A DNA stretch of 64,000 nt from Bacillus paralicheniformis (GTDB taxonomy: Bacteria; Bacillota; Bacilli; Bacillales; Bacillaceae). The stretch is from NCBI RefSeq assembly GCF_001042485.2, contig NZ_LBMN02000036.1:460547-524546 (forward strand), read 5' to 3'. The notes under the pieces are model-generated. The model searched no databases. It was not told where the DNA came from and saw only the letters and a program-made list of their open reading frames with translations. A program made the position numbers and the translations under genes. Positions 8,834-17,793 of the stretch are shown in pieces (within the stretch, counting starts at the first letter, position 1; every line of letters starts with the position of its first letter).

Positions 8834-10372
8834 TTACCGGGCGGTTTCTTTCTTAAGTTCGTCCCGAAACGCTTTATACATCTCTTCATCAGGCTTTTCT
8901 GCCAACGCTCTTTCAACAGACTGTTCGGCTTTGGCGAACTCGCCTTTTTGAGCATAGAGCCTGGCAAGAATATAGAGTGAGGCGTGGTCTGATGGATCTT
9001 TTTCAACGACGGCCTCGAACCTTTTCTCGGCGTTTTCATACTCGCCGAGCTGAAATTCGGAATAAGCGAGCAGCTTTAAAGTGTCGCTGGAAGCGTCCTG
9101 CTTTGAGCCCGCTTCCTGCAAGGCATCTTTTACCTTTTTATAGTCTCCCTCTTCATACCATTTCGCCGCCTGATGCAGCATGGCATTTTCCTGCATCGAA
9201 GCGGAATGTGTCCCAAAGTACAGGGCGCCTCCTCCGATGACAAAGATGAGGACCCAGCCTGTCAGCCGCTGGAGCGGTCTTTTTTTCCCGGGGATTCCGA
9301 CTGCCAAGGCCGTCAGGAGTCCGCCGATCAATCCGCCGATATGGCCGGCATTGTCAACATTTGAAATCGTGAAACCGAGGCCGAGGTTCAGAATGATAAT
9401 CACAATGATATTTGTTCCAATCGTTTTTAAGAAAGCTTTCCGATTTGAAAAAGCCAGATACAAAAGTGCTCCCAAACAACCGAAGATGGCTCCCGAAGCC
9501 CCTGCGGACGGATACGGGCTGAACAGAAAGCTGCCGATCGATCCAAAAATTCCGGCTGATATGTATATGACAAGAAAGCGGAATGATCCAAACACCCTTT
9601 CTGCCGCGGCTCCGACAGACAGCAATGCAAATGTATTGAACATGAGGTGGACCAATCCGATATGAAGAACGATCGGCGTGACAAGCCGCCACCATTCCCC
9701 GGCTAACAGGAGGCTGTTTTCCTTCGCACCGAACCGGATGAGCGTGTCGGTATTCTGACTGCCGCCCGACATTTCCAGAAGCAGAAACATGAAGACTTGA
9801 AGCACTGCAAAAATCCAGGTAAACATCGGTTTGCCTTTCTCAAATACAGCCGCTTCCCGCCGCCTTTCTTCTTCTCTTGCTTTAGCCGCTGCTAATACTT
9901 CGGCTCTCTTCTCTTCCACATTCTCGTATCCAGCATCGTGCATGTGGCCTGTCAGCTCATCCGGCCCCATGTTTAAAGCAACGGCGAGTTTGCGGAAGCC
10001 TTCTTCAGCCGAAGCGTGCTCAATAAAAACCGGCACGATACTGATCCGTTTATCTGCGACCGGATGACTGACAACATCTTCCCACTCATCTACAGGTGCT
10101 TCCTGTGACAAATAGACGTTTAATATCGAGAGCTTTCGCTGCCTTGATGCTGCTCTCAGGCGCTCCGCTCTTTCATAAAGAGATTCCAAGTCACCGACGA
10201 GATCCTGTCTGAAATCGATATCCTTCCGAAAAACGCGAACCAAATCATACGGCGCGCTCCCCCTTGCTTCAAGCCAGGCTTCTCCGAATGAAGCTGGTGC
10301 CTGCACAAGCTCAAAATCCCTGTCTAAGAGGTTCCCGATGAAATTCCAATACAAATAATCGATTGAATACAT
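8834..10372 (-). CDS. gluP: Rhomboid intramembrane serine protease with TPR tail
   Basis: 512 aa. An N-terminal cytosolic domain (to about 175), a rhomboid core of seven membrane helices with catalytic Ser in GASGAIFG and catalytic His in NAGHIGGLIGG, and a C-terminal TPR region (EEGDYKKVKDAL, FQLGEYENAEKRFEAV, AQKGEFAKAEQSVERAL). B. subtilis GluP (YqgP) cleaves the Mg transporter MgtE together with FtsH under Mn/Zn stress and affects division. Start 10372 (GGAG at 7 nt) is preferred over the TTG at 10387. Confidence 0.94.
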   Translation of the reverse strand: MYSIDYLYWNFIGNLLDRDFELVQAPASFGEAWLEARGSAPYDLVRVFRKDIDFRQDLVGDLESLYERAERLRAASRQRKLSILNVYLSQEAPVDEWEDVVSHPVADKRISIVPVFIEHASAEEGFRKLAVALNMGPDELTGHMHDAGYENVEEKRAEVLAAAKAREEERRREAAVFEKGKPMFTWIFAVLQVFMFLLLEMSGGSQNTDTLIRFGAKENSLLLAGEWWRLVTPIVLHIGLVHLMFNTFALLSVGAAAERVFGSFRFLVIYISAGIFGSIGSFLFSPYPSAGASGAIFGCLGALLYLAFSNRKAFLKTIGTNIIVIIILNLGLGFTISNVDNAGHIGGLIGGLLTALAVGIPGKKRPLQRLTGWVLIFVIGGGALYFGTHSASMQENAMLHQAAKWYEEGDYKKVKDALQEAGSKQDASSDTLKLLAYSEFQLGEYENAEKRFEAVVEKDPSDHASLYILARLYAQKGEFAKAEQSVERALAEKPDEEMYKAFRDELKKETAR

Positions 10373-10441
10373 ACCGACGCTCCACAATTGTTTTTGTCCA
10401 TTATAACAGGAAACGCGTCATTCTGCGCCTTTTAAGCGCTT

Positions 10442-10468
10442 TAAAAAAATCCCGTTTTTAAACGGGAT
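10442..10468 (-). terminator. Terminator of yqgO
   Basis: ATCCCGTTTA / TAAACGGGAT hairpin followed by seven T residues on the minus strand. Confidence 0.88.
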
Positions 10469-10642
10469 TCAGAAAGCCTGCTGTATAAACTTATTGCGAA
10501 AAAACGGAATTCTCATCATCAAATGGATAAAATAGTGGCGGATCTGGTTTTGACCAAGAATGAAATTGATGACACGATAACGGTTTTGAAAAAACACAAG
10601 GGCGGCAATGATGCCTACTGCAATGAATGTAACTTTTCTCAT
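10469..10642 (-). CDS. yqgO: YqgO, small membrane protein
   Basis: 57 aa. One hydrophobic helix at the N-end (VTFIAVGIIAALVFF) then a basic tail (RYRVINFI, IPFFRNKFI). Position between yqgN and gluP and the size match YqgO of B. subtilis; function unknown. Start 10642 is set by GGAGGG 5 nt upstream; the longer in-frame start at 10681 has no ribosome binding site. Confidence 0.75.
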   Translation of the reverse strand: MRKVTFIAVGIIAALVFFQNRYRVINFILGQNQIRHYFIHLMMRIPFFRNKFIQQAF

Positions 10643-10691
10643 ATGATCCCTCCTATAACCTATAACCGTATCGTGTCTCATTTTTCAATAA

Positions 10692-11264
10692 TTATTCAGC
10701 ATGGTCGCTGCAGTTGTAAACGGCGCCCTCGGTCAAAACTTGCTTGACCGGAATGTCGTGCGGTTCTTTTGGGACATGATCGATCACTTGGCACTCGAAA
10801 GCCAGCGATGCGGTATCTTTTGTGAAACCGGCCAGATATCTGTCATAATAGCCGCCTCCATAGCCGATTCTGTATCCTGTCCGGTCATAGCAAATTCCCG
10901 GCACAAGGATGAAATCGATGTCTTCGGGCTCCATCCGCCCGGTTTTGTGCACGATCGGTTCCTGCAGGCCAAAATACACAACTTCAAGATCGCTTTCATC
11001 CTGAAAGCTGCGAAAGTGCATCTCTTTTGTATCAGGCATACATTTCGGAATGCACACCGTTTTTCCTTCAAGCCGTGCCTGTTCGATAATCGGTTCTGTC
11101 GGAACTTCACGATTTCTGGATATCGTAAGGGCAATGACAGACGCTTTTTTCCACTGTTTTGATTGAAAAAGCTTCCGGTGAATCGCTTCCGCCTTTAGAA
11201 GAAACTCCTGTTCCGGCATGTTTGCAAGCCTCTTTCTGACCTCATTTCGTAAAGAACGCTTCAC
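10692..11264 (-). CDS. yqgN: 5-formyltetrahydrofolate cyclo-ligase
   Basis: 190 aa. Converts 5-formyl-THF to 5,10-methenyl-THF with ATP in folate one-carbon metabolism. The family's C-terminal signature VPGICYDRTGYRIGYGGGYYDRYL is present, and the N-terminal basic KRSLRNEVRKRL and QWKKASVIALTISRNREVPTEPII segments are typical. GTG start at 11264 has AAGGGGG at about 9 nt; upstream extension would run into the rpmG terminator and is rejected. Confidence 0.93.
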   Translation of the reverse strand: MKRSLRNEVRKRLANMPEQEFLLKAEAIHRKLFQSKQWKKASVIALTISRNREVPTEPIIEQARLEGKTVCIPKCMPDTKEMHFRSFQDESDLEVVYFGLQEPIVHKTGRMEPEDIDFILVPGICYDRTGYRIGYGGGYYDRYLAGFTKDTASLAFECQVIDHVPKEPHDIPVKQVLTEGAVYNCSDHAE

Positions 11265-11282
11265 ATCTCTTTCCCCCTTAAA

Positions 11283-11313
11283 AACAGAAAAACAGCAGGA
11301 AAATCCCTGCTGC
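11283..11313 (-). terminator. Terminator of rpmG
   Basis: GCAGCAGGGATTTTCCTGCTG hairpin core on the minus strand followed by TTTTTCTGTTTTT, directly after the rpmG stop and before yqgN's ribosome binding site. Confidence 0.88.
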
Positions 11314-11463
<150 letters not shown>

Positions 11464-11566
11464 TTATTTTTCCCTCCAAACTATATATCATTTCTGTTCA
11501 GACTTATCTATAATACCACTTATGATGCCGGAATGCCAGGCGTTTTTTTTAGTTTGTCACGGTTTG

Positions 11567-12679
11567 TTAAAAAGACGTGTGATACACATGTTGCAAAAAC
11601 GCATTTTTGATATATCCAGGATCATGCAAATCCAATATATAAGCCTCTGCCGTTTGCCCGACCTTGAGCAGCTGCTCCTTATCGCGGACAATTTCTGCAA
11701 GCGCATATGCAGCCTTATCCGGATCATTAAAATCAACCTGAAAGCCTGTCACCCGATCGATGACGAAATCGTTCCATCCCCCGTTGATTCCGACGGCAAC
11801 GGCAGCGCCGGCGGCCATGCTTTCTTGAGCAGCGATGCCGAACGGCTCATAACAACTTGGAAAAACAGCCATTTCACAAAATGCCAGCCAGCTCTCTCTT
11901 TCTTCTTCACAAAGGAAAGGAAGAATTGTCACACTTTCCTTAATGCCCAATTCTCTTGCCTTGGTCTCGATCCTGCTTTGAAGCGGTCCTTCCCCGGCAA
12001 TGACAAGTTCAAGATCAGGCCGCCGTTTGCGAAGCTGCTGAAAGGCGTGCAGCAATGCGATAAACCCTTTTTCCGGAACAAACCTTCCGCAGGAAAAAAA
12101 GTACGGCGCACTTTTCATTCGTTTTTTCACCGTGCGGCTTTTTATGCACGGATGGGGAATGACGCGGACTTGCTCGAAAGGAAGCGAAAACGCCTTTTGC
12201 ATGTCTGTCTTCATCATGCTGCTTAGCACGAGAATTTGATCGCTTTTTTCAGCCAGAAGCCGTTCGAGGCTTGCTCTGTATGGGTGGACATTTTCGCCTG
12301 CTGCCGTTTTCCGGCCGCTTTCAAGGCCGTGTACCGTGGAAATCAGCGGCACAGCCAGCACCTCGCTGAGATAAACGGCGGCAGGCGCGGTGATATCATC
12401 ATTTGCATGGATGAAATGAAATTGTCCTTTATGCGCCAGCACGGTTTTGATCATCTGAAAATTCATGGCGGCCACCGCCTCTTCAAAAGAAGCGAACGCT
12501 TTTAAATCAAGCGGAATCTCAAGCGTTTCCCATGCATGGCTGTTTTGCCCGGCAGCCGTCGTGCAGACGGTAAAGCTGACTTCGTTCCGCAATAGTTCAA
12601 GGTGACTTTTCACATAGCGCCCCGCTCCGCTTTTCAATAAAAGGGGATTTTCCAGCGACAGCAGCAATACGTTGATCAA
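11567..12679 (-). CDS. yqgM: YqgM, GT4-family glycosyltransferase
   Basis: 370 aa. GT-B fold with the C-terminal GT4 hallmark: FSCGRFVPEKGFIALLHAF (donor-binding start), LVIAGEGPL, and PSCYEPFGIAAQESMAAGAAVAVG (EX7E motif). N-half has GAGRYVKSHLELL and HANDDITAPAA. It transfers a nucleotide-sugar donor to an unknown acceptor. The start is TTG 12679, with AAAGGAG at 8 nt, overlapping the TGA of yqgL by 4 nt, so the two are translationally coupled. Confidence 0.88.
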   Translation of the reverse strand: MINVLLLSLENPLLLKSGAGRYVKSHLELLRNEVSFTVCTTAAGQNSHAWETLEIPLDLKAFASFEEAVAAMNFQMIKTVLAHKGQFHFIHANDDITAPAAVYLSEVLAVPLISTVHGLESGRKTAAGENVHPYRASLERLLAEKSDQILVLSSMMKTDMQKAFSLPFEQVRVIPHPCIKSRTVKKRMKSAPYFFSCGRFVPEKGFIALLHAFQQLRKRRPDLELVIAGEGPLQSRIETKARELGIKESVTILPFLCEEERESWLAFCEMAVFPSCYEPFGIAAQESMAAGAAVAVGINGGWNDFVIDRVTGFQVDFNDPDKAAYALAEIVRDKEQLLKVGQTAEAYILDLHDPGYIKNAFLQHVYHTSF

Positions 12680-13173
12680 CGGAAACGCTCCTTTCCTTCT
12701 ATTAAAGAATAGCTCGTATACGCGGAAAATTGAGTCGTCCAATCCTGCTGATTGTCGTGATACAGAAAACAGCTGCTGTTTGAATGGATTCCGTTTTCCC
12801 CAAGGTAGAAGCAGCCGGTGGTGAGAACGGCCAGCGCCATGTTGAGCGAATTGTATATCTGGTATTCCGCTTTATAGAACGCATTGCCTGCAGCGGGAAA
12901 AACCGAGGCTTCCCCTTTAAATGTATCGGTATGGATCGTCCGTACGCTGCGCTCTCCGTTTTTTACGCAAAAGAGAAGAATTTGCTTTTCGACGTCTCTT
13001 ATCCTTTCAAACAGAACCGCTTCAGCCGCCGAAAGCGCAGCATCCGAGATCTCCCAGCTCAGCCGAACGGTTTCATGATCCGGCGAAGATATTTTTAAAA
13101 TATCGTTACAAAACGAAGATTTGCTTCGAATACTATGTTGAAAAGGTTTTTTCGAGATGATGATCCTTTTCAC
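12676..13173 (-). CDS. yqgL: YqgL, DUF4912-like protein
   Basis: 165 aa, no signal peptide. The segment VRLSWEISDAALSAAEAVL plus later FPAAGNAFYKAEYQIYN resembles DUF4912 proteins that accompany glycosyltransferases and may bind polysaccharide or act as partners; this is a judgement from motif shape. Start 13173 has GGGAGG upstream. It is co-transcribed with yqgM through a 4-nt stop/start overlap, which suggests a joint role. Confidence 0.65.
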   Translation of the reverse strand: MKRIIISKKPFQHSIRSKSSFCNDILKISSPDHETVRLSWEISDAALSAAEAVLFERIRDVEKQILLFCVKNGERSVRTIHTDTFKGEASVFPAAGNAFYKAEYQIYNSLNMALAVLTTGCFYLGENGIHSNSSCFLYHDNQQDWTTQFSAYTSYSLIEGKERFR

Positions 13174-13284
13174 CGTGCGCCCTCCCGTTAAGCCCTGTTA
13201 TGTATCTATCCTATTGGAAATGGCCCCGCAGGCGCAACGAAAATAAAATTCTTCGACAAAATTTTTATTTTTTGCATTAACTCC

Positions 13285-13313
13285 TTTTGAAGCAAGCGTT
13301 TTTATGGTATAAA
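13285..13313 (+). promoter_or_regulatory. Candidate promoter for yqzD-yqzC
   Basis: Extended -10 TGGTATAAA (hexamer at 13308-13313) with a weak -35 near TTTTGA at 17 nt spacing, followed after about 20 nt by AAGGAG. No other promoter is visible for the plus-strand pair. Confidence 0.5.
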
Positions 13314-13342
13314 AAAGAAGGAGAAAATTAGAATTGAAGGTG

Positions 13343-13699
13343 ATGAACGTGGAAATTGCTATCATTGCGCTGCTCGTTGTCAGCATTGCGCTGATTGCAT
13401 TCTCATATTTTCAAAGAGAACCGATCAAGGAAGTTGAACAGGAGTTGGAAACCCTTCAGCTGTCCGCCATGCAGGAAATCTATAAATTGAAAAAGAAGAT
13501 GACCGTGCTTGAGGAAGAGCTCCTCGATTCAAATGTGGTCGTCCGCAGACCAAATGCCGGAATCAGCCAGCATATTGCGAAGCAGATTCTTTCAAAATAC
13601 CAAAACGGCATGTCTGTAGACGCCATCGCTAAAGCTGAGCACGTATCTGTCGAAGATGTCAAAGCGATCATTAAAGACAATGAGAGGGTGCTTGTATGA
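13343..13699 (+). CDS. yqzD: YqzD-like small membrane-anchored protein
   Basis: About 118 aa. An N-terminal membrane helix (VEIAIIALLVVSIALIAFSYF), a coiled-coil (IKEVEQELETLQLSAMQEIYKLKKKMTVLEEELL region) and a C-terminal helix-turn-helix-like piece (MSVDAIAKAEHVSVEDVKAII). Cytoplasmic tail topology is likely. TTG 13334, ATG 13343 and GTG 13349 are all possible starts; the AAGGTG before 13349 is the nearest good ribosome site, so the exact N-end is open. It overlaps the next gene by 4 nt. The symbol is by synteny with B. subtilis. Confidence 0.7.
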   Translation: MNVEIAIIALLVVSIALIAFSYFQREPIKEVEQELETLQLSAMQEIYKLKKKMTVLEEELLDSNVVVRRPNAGISQHIAKQILSKYQNGMSVDAIAKAEHVSVEDVKAIIKDNERVLV

Positions 13700-14175
13700 C
13701 CAGACAAAGTGTACAAGCATTTGCCGGAGGAATGATTTTGGCTACCGCCGTTCTTGCAGGCGCATTTTATTTGACGGATAACGGAAGAGCTGAAGCTTCT
13801 AAAGACGCTCAAAACATCAGCGAAACCGATGTCAAAACCTATTTAAAGGACAACCAGCAGGTTTCGTTGCAACGCGAAGAATACCAGCAGCTGCTCCATT
13901 ATAAAGAGACCGCTCTGAAGCAGGATGCTTCGTCTCAAAACAAAAAAGAGAAGGAAGCAGAAAAAAAAGATTCCAAGTATAAGCTTGAAATCAAAAGCGG
14001 CATGAGCACGGCTGAGATAGCAGACCTCCTTGCAAAAGGAAAAGTCATTTCATCTGCGGATGACTTCAAAGATTATGTGAAAAAGACCGGAAACGAATCT
14101 AAAATCCGCGCAGGTAAGTACGAACTGAAGCGCGGTGACAGCTTGAAAAACATCGTCAAAACGCTGTCCAAATAA
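13696..14175 (+). CDS. yqzC: YqzC-like MltG/YceG-related envelope protein
   Basis: 159 aa. One N-terminal helix (AFAGGMILATAVLAGAFYL), a charged linker (KKEKEAEKKDSK) and a C-terminal domain IKSGMSTAEIADLLAKGKVISSADDFKDYV with KIRAGKYELKRGDSLKNIVKTL, which looks like the LysM-like N-terminal subdomain of MltG (YceG) lytic transglycosylases. The catalytic MltG domain with its Glu is absent, so it may bind peptidoglycan without cutting it. Symbol by synteny; the function is inference. Confidence 0.7.
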   Translation: MTRQSVQAFAGGMILATAVLAGAFYLTDNGRAEASKDAQNISETDVKTYLKDNQQVSLQREEYQQLLHYKETALKQDASSQNKKEKEAEKKDSKYKLEIKSGMSTAEIADLLAKGKVISSADDFKDYVKKTGNESKIRAGKYELKRGDSLKNIVKTLSK

Positions 14176-14208
14176 AAAAGCAGGCTGCCATTCCAGCCTG
14201 CTTTTTTA
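14175..14208 (+). terminator. Terminator of yqzC
   Basis: AAGCAGGCTG ccattc CAGCCTGCTT followed by TTTTATT on the plus strand immediately after the stop codon. Confidence 0.92.
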
Positions 14209-14227
14209 TTGCCTCCGCTCCGGTGCA

Positions 14228-14262
14228 AAAAAGGCTACCGCTTTAAAGCGGCAGCCTTTTTC
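14228..14262 (-). terminator. Terminator of the pst operon
   Basis: AAAGGCTGCCGCTTTAAAGC hairpin start, with a matching arm and six T residues on the minus strand just beyond the pstBB stop. Confidence 0.92.
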
Positions 14263-15042
14263 TCATCCGAACCGGCCTGTAATATAATCTTTTGTCCGAT
14301 AATCGTCAGGACTTGAAAACATTTTGACCGTATCGTTGCACTCAATCAGCTCGCCCATGAGGAAAAATGCCGTTTGATCGGAAATTCTCGATGCCTGCTG
14401 CATATTGTGCGTGACGATTGCAATCGTGTATTTCTCTTTCAGCTTGAGCATCAGCTCTTCAATTTTCAAAGTCGAAACTGGATCAAGAGCTGATGTCGGT
14501 TCATCCATCAAGAGAACGTCCGGATTGGTGGCCAGCGCCCTTGCGATGCAGAGACGCTGCTGCTGCCCCCCGGAAAGTCCGAGCGCCTGGGAATGAAGGC
14601 GGTCTTTCACTTCATCCCACAGCGCCACATCCACAAGCGCTTTTTCCACCCTCTCATTCAATTCCTTTTTGTTTTTCAGTCCATGGATCCTTGGTCCGTA
14701 TGCGACATTATCAAAAATCGACTGGGGAAACGGATTTCCTTTTTGAAACACCATACCGACTTTCTTCCGCAGCTCAACAAGATCGACTTTGCTGTTGAGT
14801 ACGTTCGTTCCGTTGTAGCTGATCTCTCCGGTCATTTTGACATTCGGAACCATATTGATCATGAGATTCAGCGTTTTAATGAAGGTCGACTTTCCGCAGC
14901 CTGACGGACCGATGATGGCGGTAATTTCGTACTCGGGTATTGTCAAGTTAATGTTCTTTAATGCGTGATGTTCGCCGTACCATAAATTCAAATCATTGAT
15001 CTGGTACACATCTTTTGGCTTTACGGCTGTTACAGCGCTCAT
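14263..15042 (-). CDS. pstBB: Phosphate ABC transporter ATPase (second copy)
   Basis: 259 aa. Walker [11 protein letters not shown]-loop [15 protein letters not shown], signature [15 protein letters not shown], Walker [13 protein letters not shown] and H-loop [10 protein letters not shown] are all intact. Energises high-affinity phosphate uptake through PstC/PstA at the inner membrane face. Last gene of the pst operon, 12 nt after pstBA. It is clearly diverged from pstBA, so this is an old paralogue pair as in B. subtilis and not an assembly duplicate. Confidence 0.96.
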   Translation of the reverse strand: MSAVTAVKPKDVYQINDLNLWYGEHHALKNINLTIPEYEITAIIGPSGCGKSTFIKTLNLMINMVPNVKMTGEISYNGTNVLNSKVDLVELRKKVGMVFQKGNPFPQSIFDNVAYGPRIHGLKNKKELNERVEKALVDVALWDEVKDRLHSQALGLSGGQQQRLCIARALATNPDVLLMDEPTSALDPVSTLKIEELMLKLKEKYTIAIVTHNMQQASRISDQTAFFLMGELIECNDTVKMFSSPDDYRTKDYITGRFG

Positions 15043-15054
15043 ACCGGCCCCTCC

Positions 15055-15882
15055 TTATCCAAACCTGCCGTTGATGTAATCCTCTGTCTTTTTTTCTGAA
15101 GGATTCATAAAGATCTTTTCCGTACGATCGTATTCGATCAAATCTCCGTTAAGGAAAAATGCCGTTTGATCGGAAATTCTTGAAGCTTGCTGCATGTTAT
15201 GCGTGACAATGATGATCGAGTATTCCTCTTTTAAACCGACGATTAATTCCTCTATTTTCGCATTTGAAATCGGATCGAGCGCTGAAGCAGGCTCATCCAA
15301 AAGCAGTACTTCAGGCTTCATCGCGAGCGTCCGGGCGATGCAGAGGCGCTGCTGCTGCCCGCCTGACAGCGAAAAAGCCGACTCATGCAGCCTGTCTTTC
15401 ACTTCATCCCACAGCGCGGCTTTCCTCAAGCTTTCTTCCACGATCTCATCAAGCACAGATTTACGCCGTTCACCCGCATACTTTAAAGCATGGGTAATGT
15501 TGCTGTAAATCGATTTTGGAAAGGGATTCGGCTTCTGAAATACCATTCCGATTTCCCTTCTCAGATTGACGACATTGATATTGGAATCAAGGATGTTAAG
15601 TCCTTCATATCGTATTTCTCCGGATGTTCTGGCTGATGGAATCAGATCGTTCATCCGGTTGATGCTTCTTAAAAAAGTTGATTTTCCGCAGCCTGACGGG
15701 CCGATCAAAGCCGTAACGGCATGTTTGTCAACATGCATGGAAATGTCGTTGACGGCCCGCTTTTCTCCATAGTAAATATTTAAATTTTTCACTTCTAAAA
15801 TATGTTCTTTCGCTTCAGGAAACGGAGCGATTCCGATAGTGTCGCGCACGGTTTCCAAAACCGGCATCTGAACCTGAACCAT
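15055..15882 (-). CDS. pstBA: Phosphate ABC transporter ATPase (first copy)
   Basis: 275 aa. Contains [64 protein letters not shown] and [19 protein letters not shown]. It carries about 25 extra N-terminal residues compared with PstBB. The two ATPases may form homo- or heterodimers; the sequence cannot decide. Lies 19 nt downstream of pstA. Confidence 0.96.
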   Translation of the reverse strand: MVQVQMPVLETVRDTIGIAPFPEAKEHILEVKNLNIYYGEKRAVNDISMHVDKHAVTALIGPSGCGKSTFLRSINRMNDLIPSARTSGEIRYEGLNILDSNINVVNLRREIGMVFQKPNPFPKSIYSNITHALKYAGERRKSVLDEIVEESLRKAALWDEVKDRLHESAFSLSGGQQQRLCIARTLAMKPEVLLLDEPASALDPISNAKIEELIVGLKEEYSIIIVTHNMQQASRISDQTAFFLNGDLIEYDRTEKIFMNPSEKKTEDYINGRFG

Positions 15883-15901
15883 ATGATTTCATCCTTCCTT
15901 C

Positions 15902-16789
15902 TTATTTGTTTGCCGTTAACTTTTTATGAATAAAAGAGCCGAGCCATCGGGCTGCCAAATTAAAGATCAAGACGGACAGTACAAGAACGGCGGATGCCCC
16001 GTTTGCGATCGCTTCAGCATCAGGGATGATCCCCTGTGTGTTTACATTCCAAATGTGAACGGCCAGCGTTTCAGCCGGTCTGAAAATATTGAGCGGCGAG
16101 GTCTCAGAAAACGGATTCCAATCGGCGAAATTCAGTCTCGGCGTGGTTAGTCCGGCTGTAAACAGCAAAGCGGCAGCTTCGCCAAATACGCGGCCCGACG
16201 CAAGAATCGCCCCTGTGATGATGGACGGCACCGCACCAGGGATCAAGACCGTTTTAATCGTATGCCACTTGGACACACCTAAAGCAAGGGAAGCTTCTTT
16301 TTGTTCCTTAGGTACAGAGCGGATCGCATCCTCTGTCACCCTGACCATGACGGGAAGGTTGAAAATCGTCAAAGCAAGCGCTCCGCCGATAATGCTGTAC
16401 CCCCATCCGGTCAAATTAACAAACAGCAGCATGCCGAACATCCCCATGACGATCGAAGGAAGGGATGACAAAACTTCAATACAGACACGGATAAAATCGG
16501 TCAATTTGTTGGCGGGCGCATATTCAGCCATATAAATTCCTCCGCCGACTCCAAGGGGAACTGTGATCAGCATCGTCAGTGCGAGAATATAAAACGAGTT
16601 GAACAGCTGATCGCGGATTCCGCCGCCGCTTGAAAGCGCACTGGAACGCGAAGTTAAAAAGCTGAGGCTGATATGTGAAACACCATTGATGATGATATAA
16701 GTGAACAAACCGACAAGAATGGCGGCGATTACCGCAGCAATCAATCCAAAAACACCGGTTGCTAAACGATCTGTTACTTTGCTGTTCAT
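15902..16789 (-). CDS. pstA: Phosphate ABC transporter permease PstA
   Basis: 295 aa with six membrane helices. The EAA coupling loop EDAIRSVPKEQKEASLALGVSKWHTIKTVLIPGA contacts the ATPases. GGGIYMAEYA and RVFGEAAALLFTAGL are PstA-typical. The start overlaps the last base of the pstC stop (TAATG), so translation is coupled. Confidence 0.95.
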   Translation of the reverse strand: MNSKVTDRLATGVFGLIAAVIAAILVGLFTYIIINGVSHISLSFLTSRSSALSSGGGIRDQLFNSFYILALTMLITVPLGVGGGIYMAEYAPANKLTDFIRVCIEVLSSLPSIVMGMFGMLLFVNLTGWGYSIIGGALALTIFNLPVMVRVTEDAIRSVPKEQKEASLALGVSKWHTIKTVLIPGAVPSIITGAILASGRVFGEAAALLFTAGLTTPRLNFADWNPFSETSPLNIFRPAETLAVHIWNVNTQGIIPDAEAIANGASAVLVLSVLIFNLAARWLGSFIHKKLTANK

Positions 16790-17718
16790 TACAGTTTCCT
16801 CCTGGATGACAGATAGCGGATGAGCAGGATGAACAAGAACGACATGATCAGAAGGACAAGGCCCATTGACCAGAGCGTATTGTTTTCCACGCTTCCGTAT
16901 GTTGTATGGCCCATATTCAACGTTATAATCGTTGTTAATGTCCCCGCAGGGTCTAAAAGGCTCTCAAACAGGTTTCGGGAATTTCCGATGACCATCTGCA
17001 CGGCCAGCGCTTCGCCGAACGCCCTCGCCATTCCTAAGACGACGGCTGTCAGAAGCGAAGGCAGCGCTGCCGGTATCAGCACTTTTCGGATTGTCTGCCA
17101 GCGGGTTGCGCCCAATGCGTATGATCCTTCGCGCAGATTTTTCGGCAGAGACATGAGCGCATCCGTTGAAATAGAAGTGACCGTCGGCAAAATCATGACA
17201 GCCAGGACAATCGTTCCCGCCAGAAGGCTGTGGCCCGATCCGCTTGACTTAAACTGTGAAATGAACGGCACTAACACTGTAAGGCCTATGAATCCATAAA
17301 CGACGGAAGGAATACCAACAAGCAATTCGACAACCGGCTGCAGTACTTTTCTGCCCCATGATGGCGCGATTTCCGTCATGAAAATCGCACCTCCTATTCC
17401 AAGCGGTGCAGCAATCAAAGATGCAAGAAGGGTCACTGCAAAAGATCCGAGTATAAACGGAAGGGCTCCGTATTCAGGGTTTTCGTTCGTTGGATTCCAA
17501 TCTAGACTGGTTAAGAACTCAATTGGACTTACACCATTGGCCAGAAAAGATTGCAACCCCTTATTTCCGAGAAAAATTGTGATCGAAATCGCCGCCGCCA
17601 TCATGATAAACGCGCACGACGCAACCAAAATCCTCCCGCGGATTTCATCCATTTTGCGATTATGCTTGGAGCTGATCAGCCGCTCTTTTGCGGACAGTTT
17701 CTCTATTTTTTGAACCAT
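16789..17718 (-). CDS. pstC: Phosphate ABC transporter permease PstC
   Basis: 309 aa. N-terminal basic cytosolic stretch, then six helices; the EAA-type loop STDALMSLPKNLREGSYALGATRWQTIRKVLIPAAL and GMARAFGEALAVQMVIGN are family hallmarks. Pairs with PstA to form the membrane channel for inorganic phosphate. About 75 nt separate it from pstS, where a stabilising hairpin could sit, but I see only a weak one. Confidence 0.95.
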   Translation of the reverse strand: MVQKIEKLSAKERLISSKHNRKMDEIRGRILVASCAFIMMAAAISITIFLGNKGLQSFLANGVSPIEFLTSLDWNPTNENPEYGALPFILGSFAVTLLASLIAAPLGIGGAIFMTEIAPSWGRKVLQPVVELLVGIPSVVYGFIGLTVLVPFISQFKSSGSGHSLLAGTIVLAVMILPTVTSISTDALMSLPKNLREGSYALGATRWQTIRKVLIPAALPSLLTAVVLGMARAFGEALAVQMVIGNSRNLFESLLDPAGTLTTIITLNMGHTTYGSVENNTLWSMGLVLLIMSFLFILLIRYLSSRRKL

Positions 17719-17793
17719 TTTTTTACACTCCTATAAGAACAAGTCATAAGAGGGAAAGTGTCAGGAGCACACTTTCCCGCCTTCTATTGTCAA

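Noticed and set aside
14263..15882. Two neighbouring pstB genes as possible assembly duplication
   Set aside because: The two proteins differ throughout and the pair pstBA/pstBB is standard in Bacillus.
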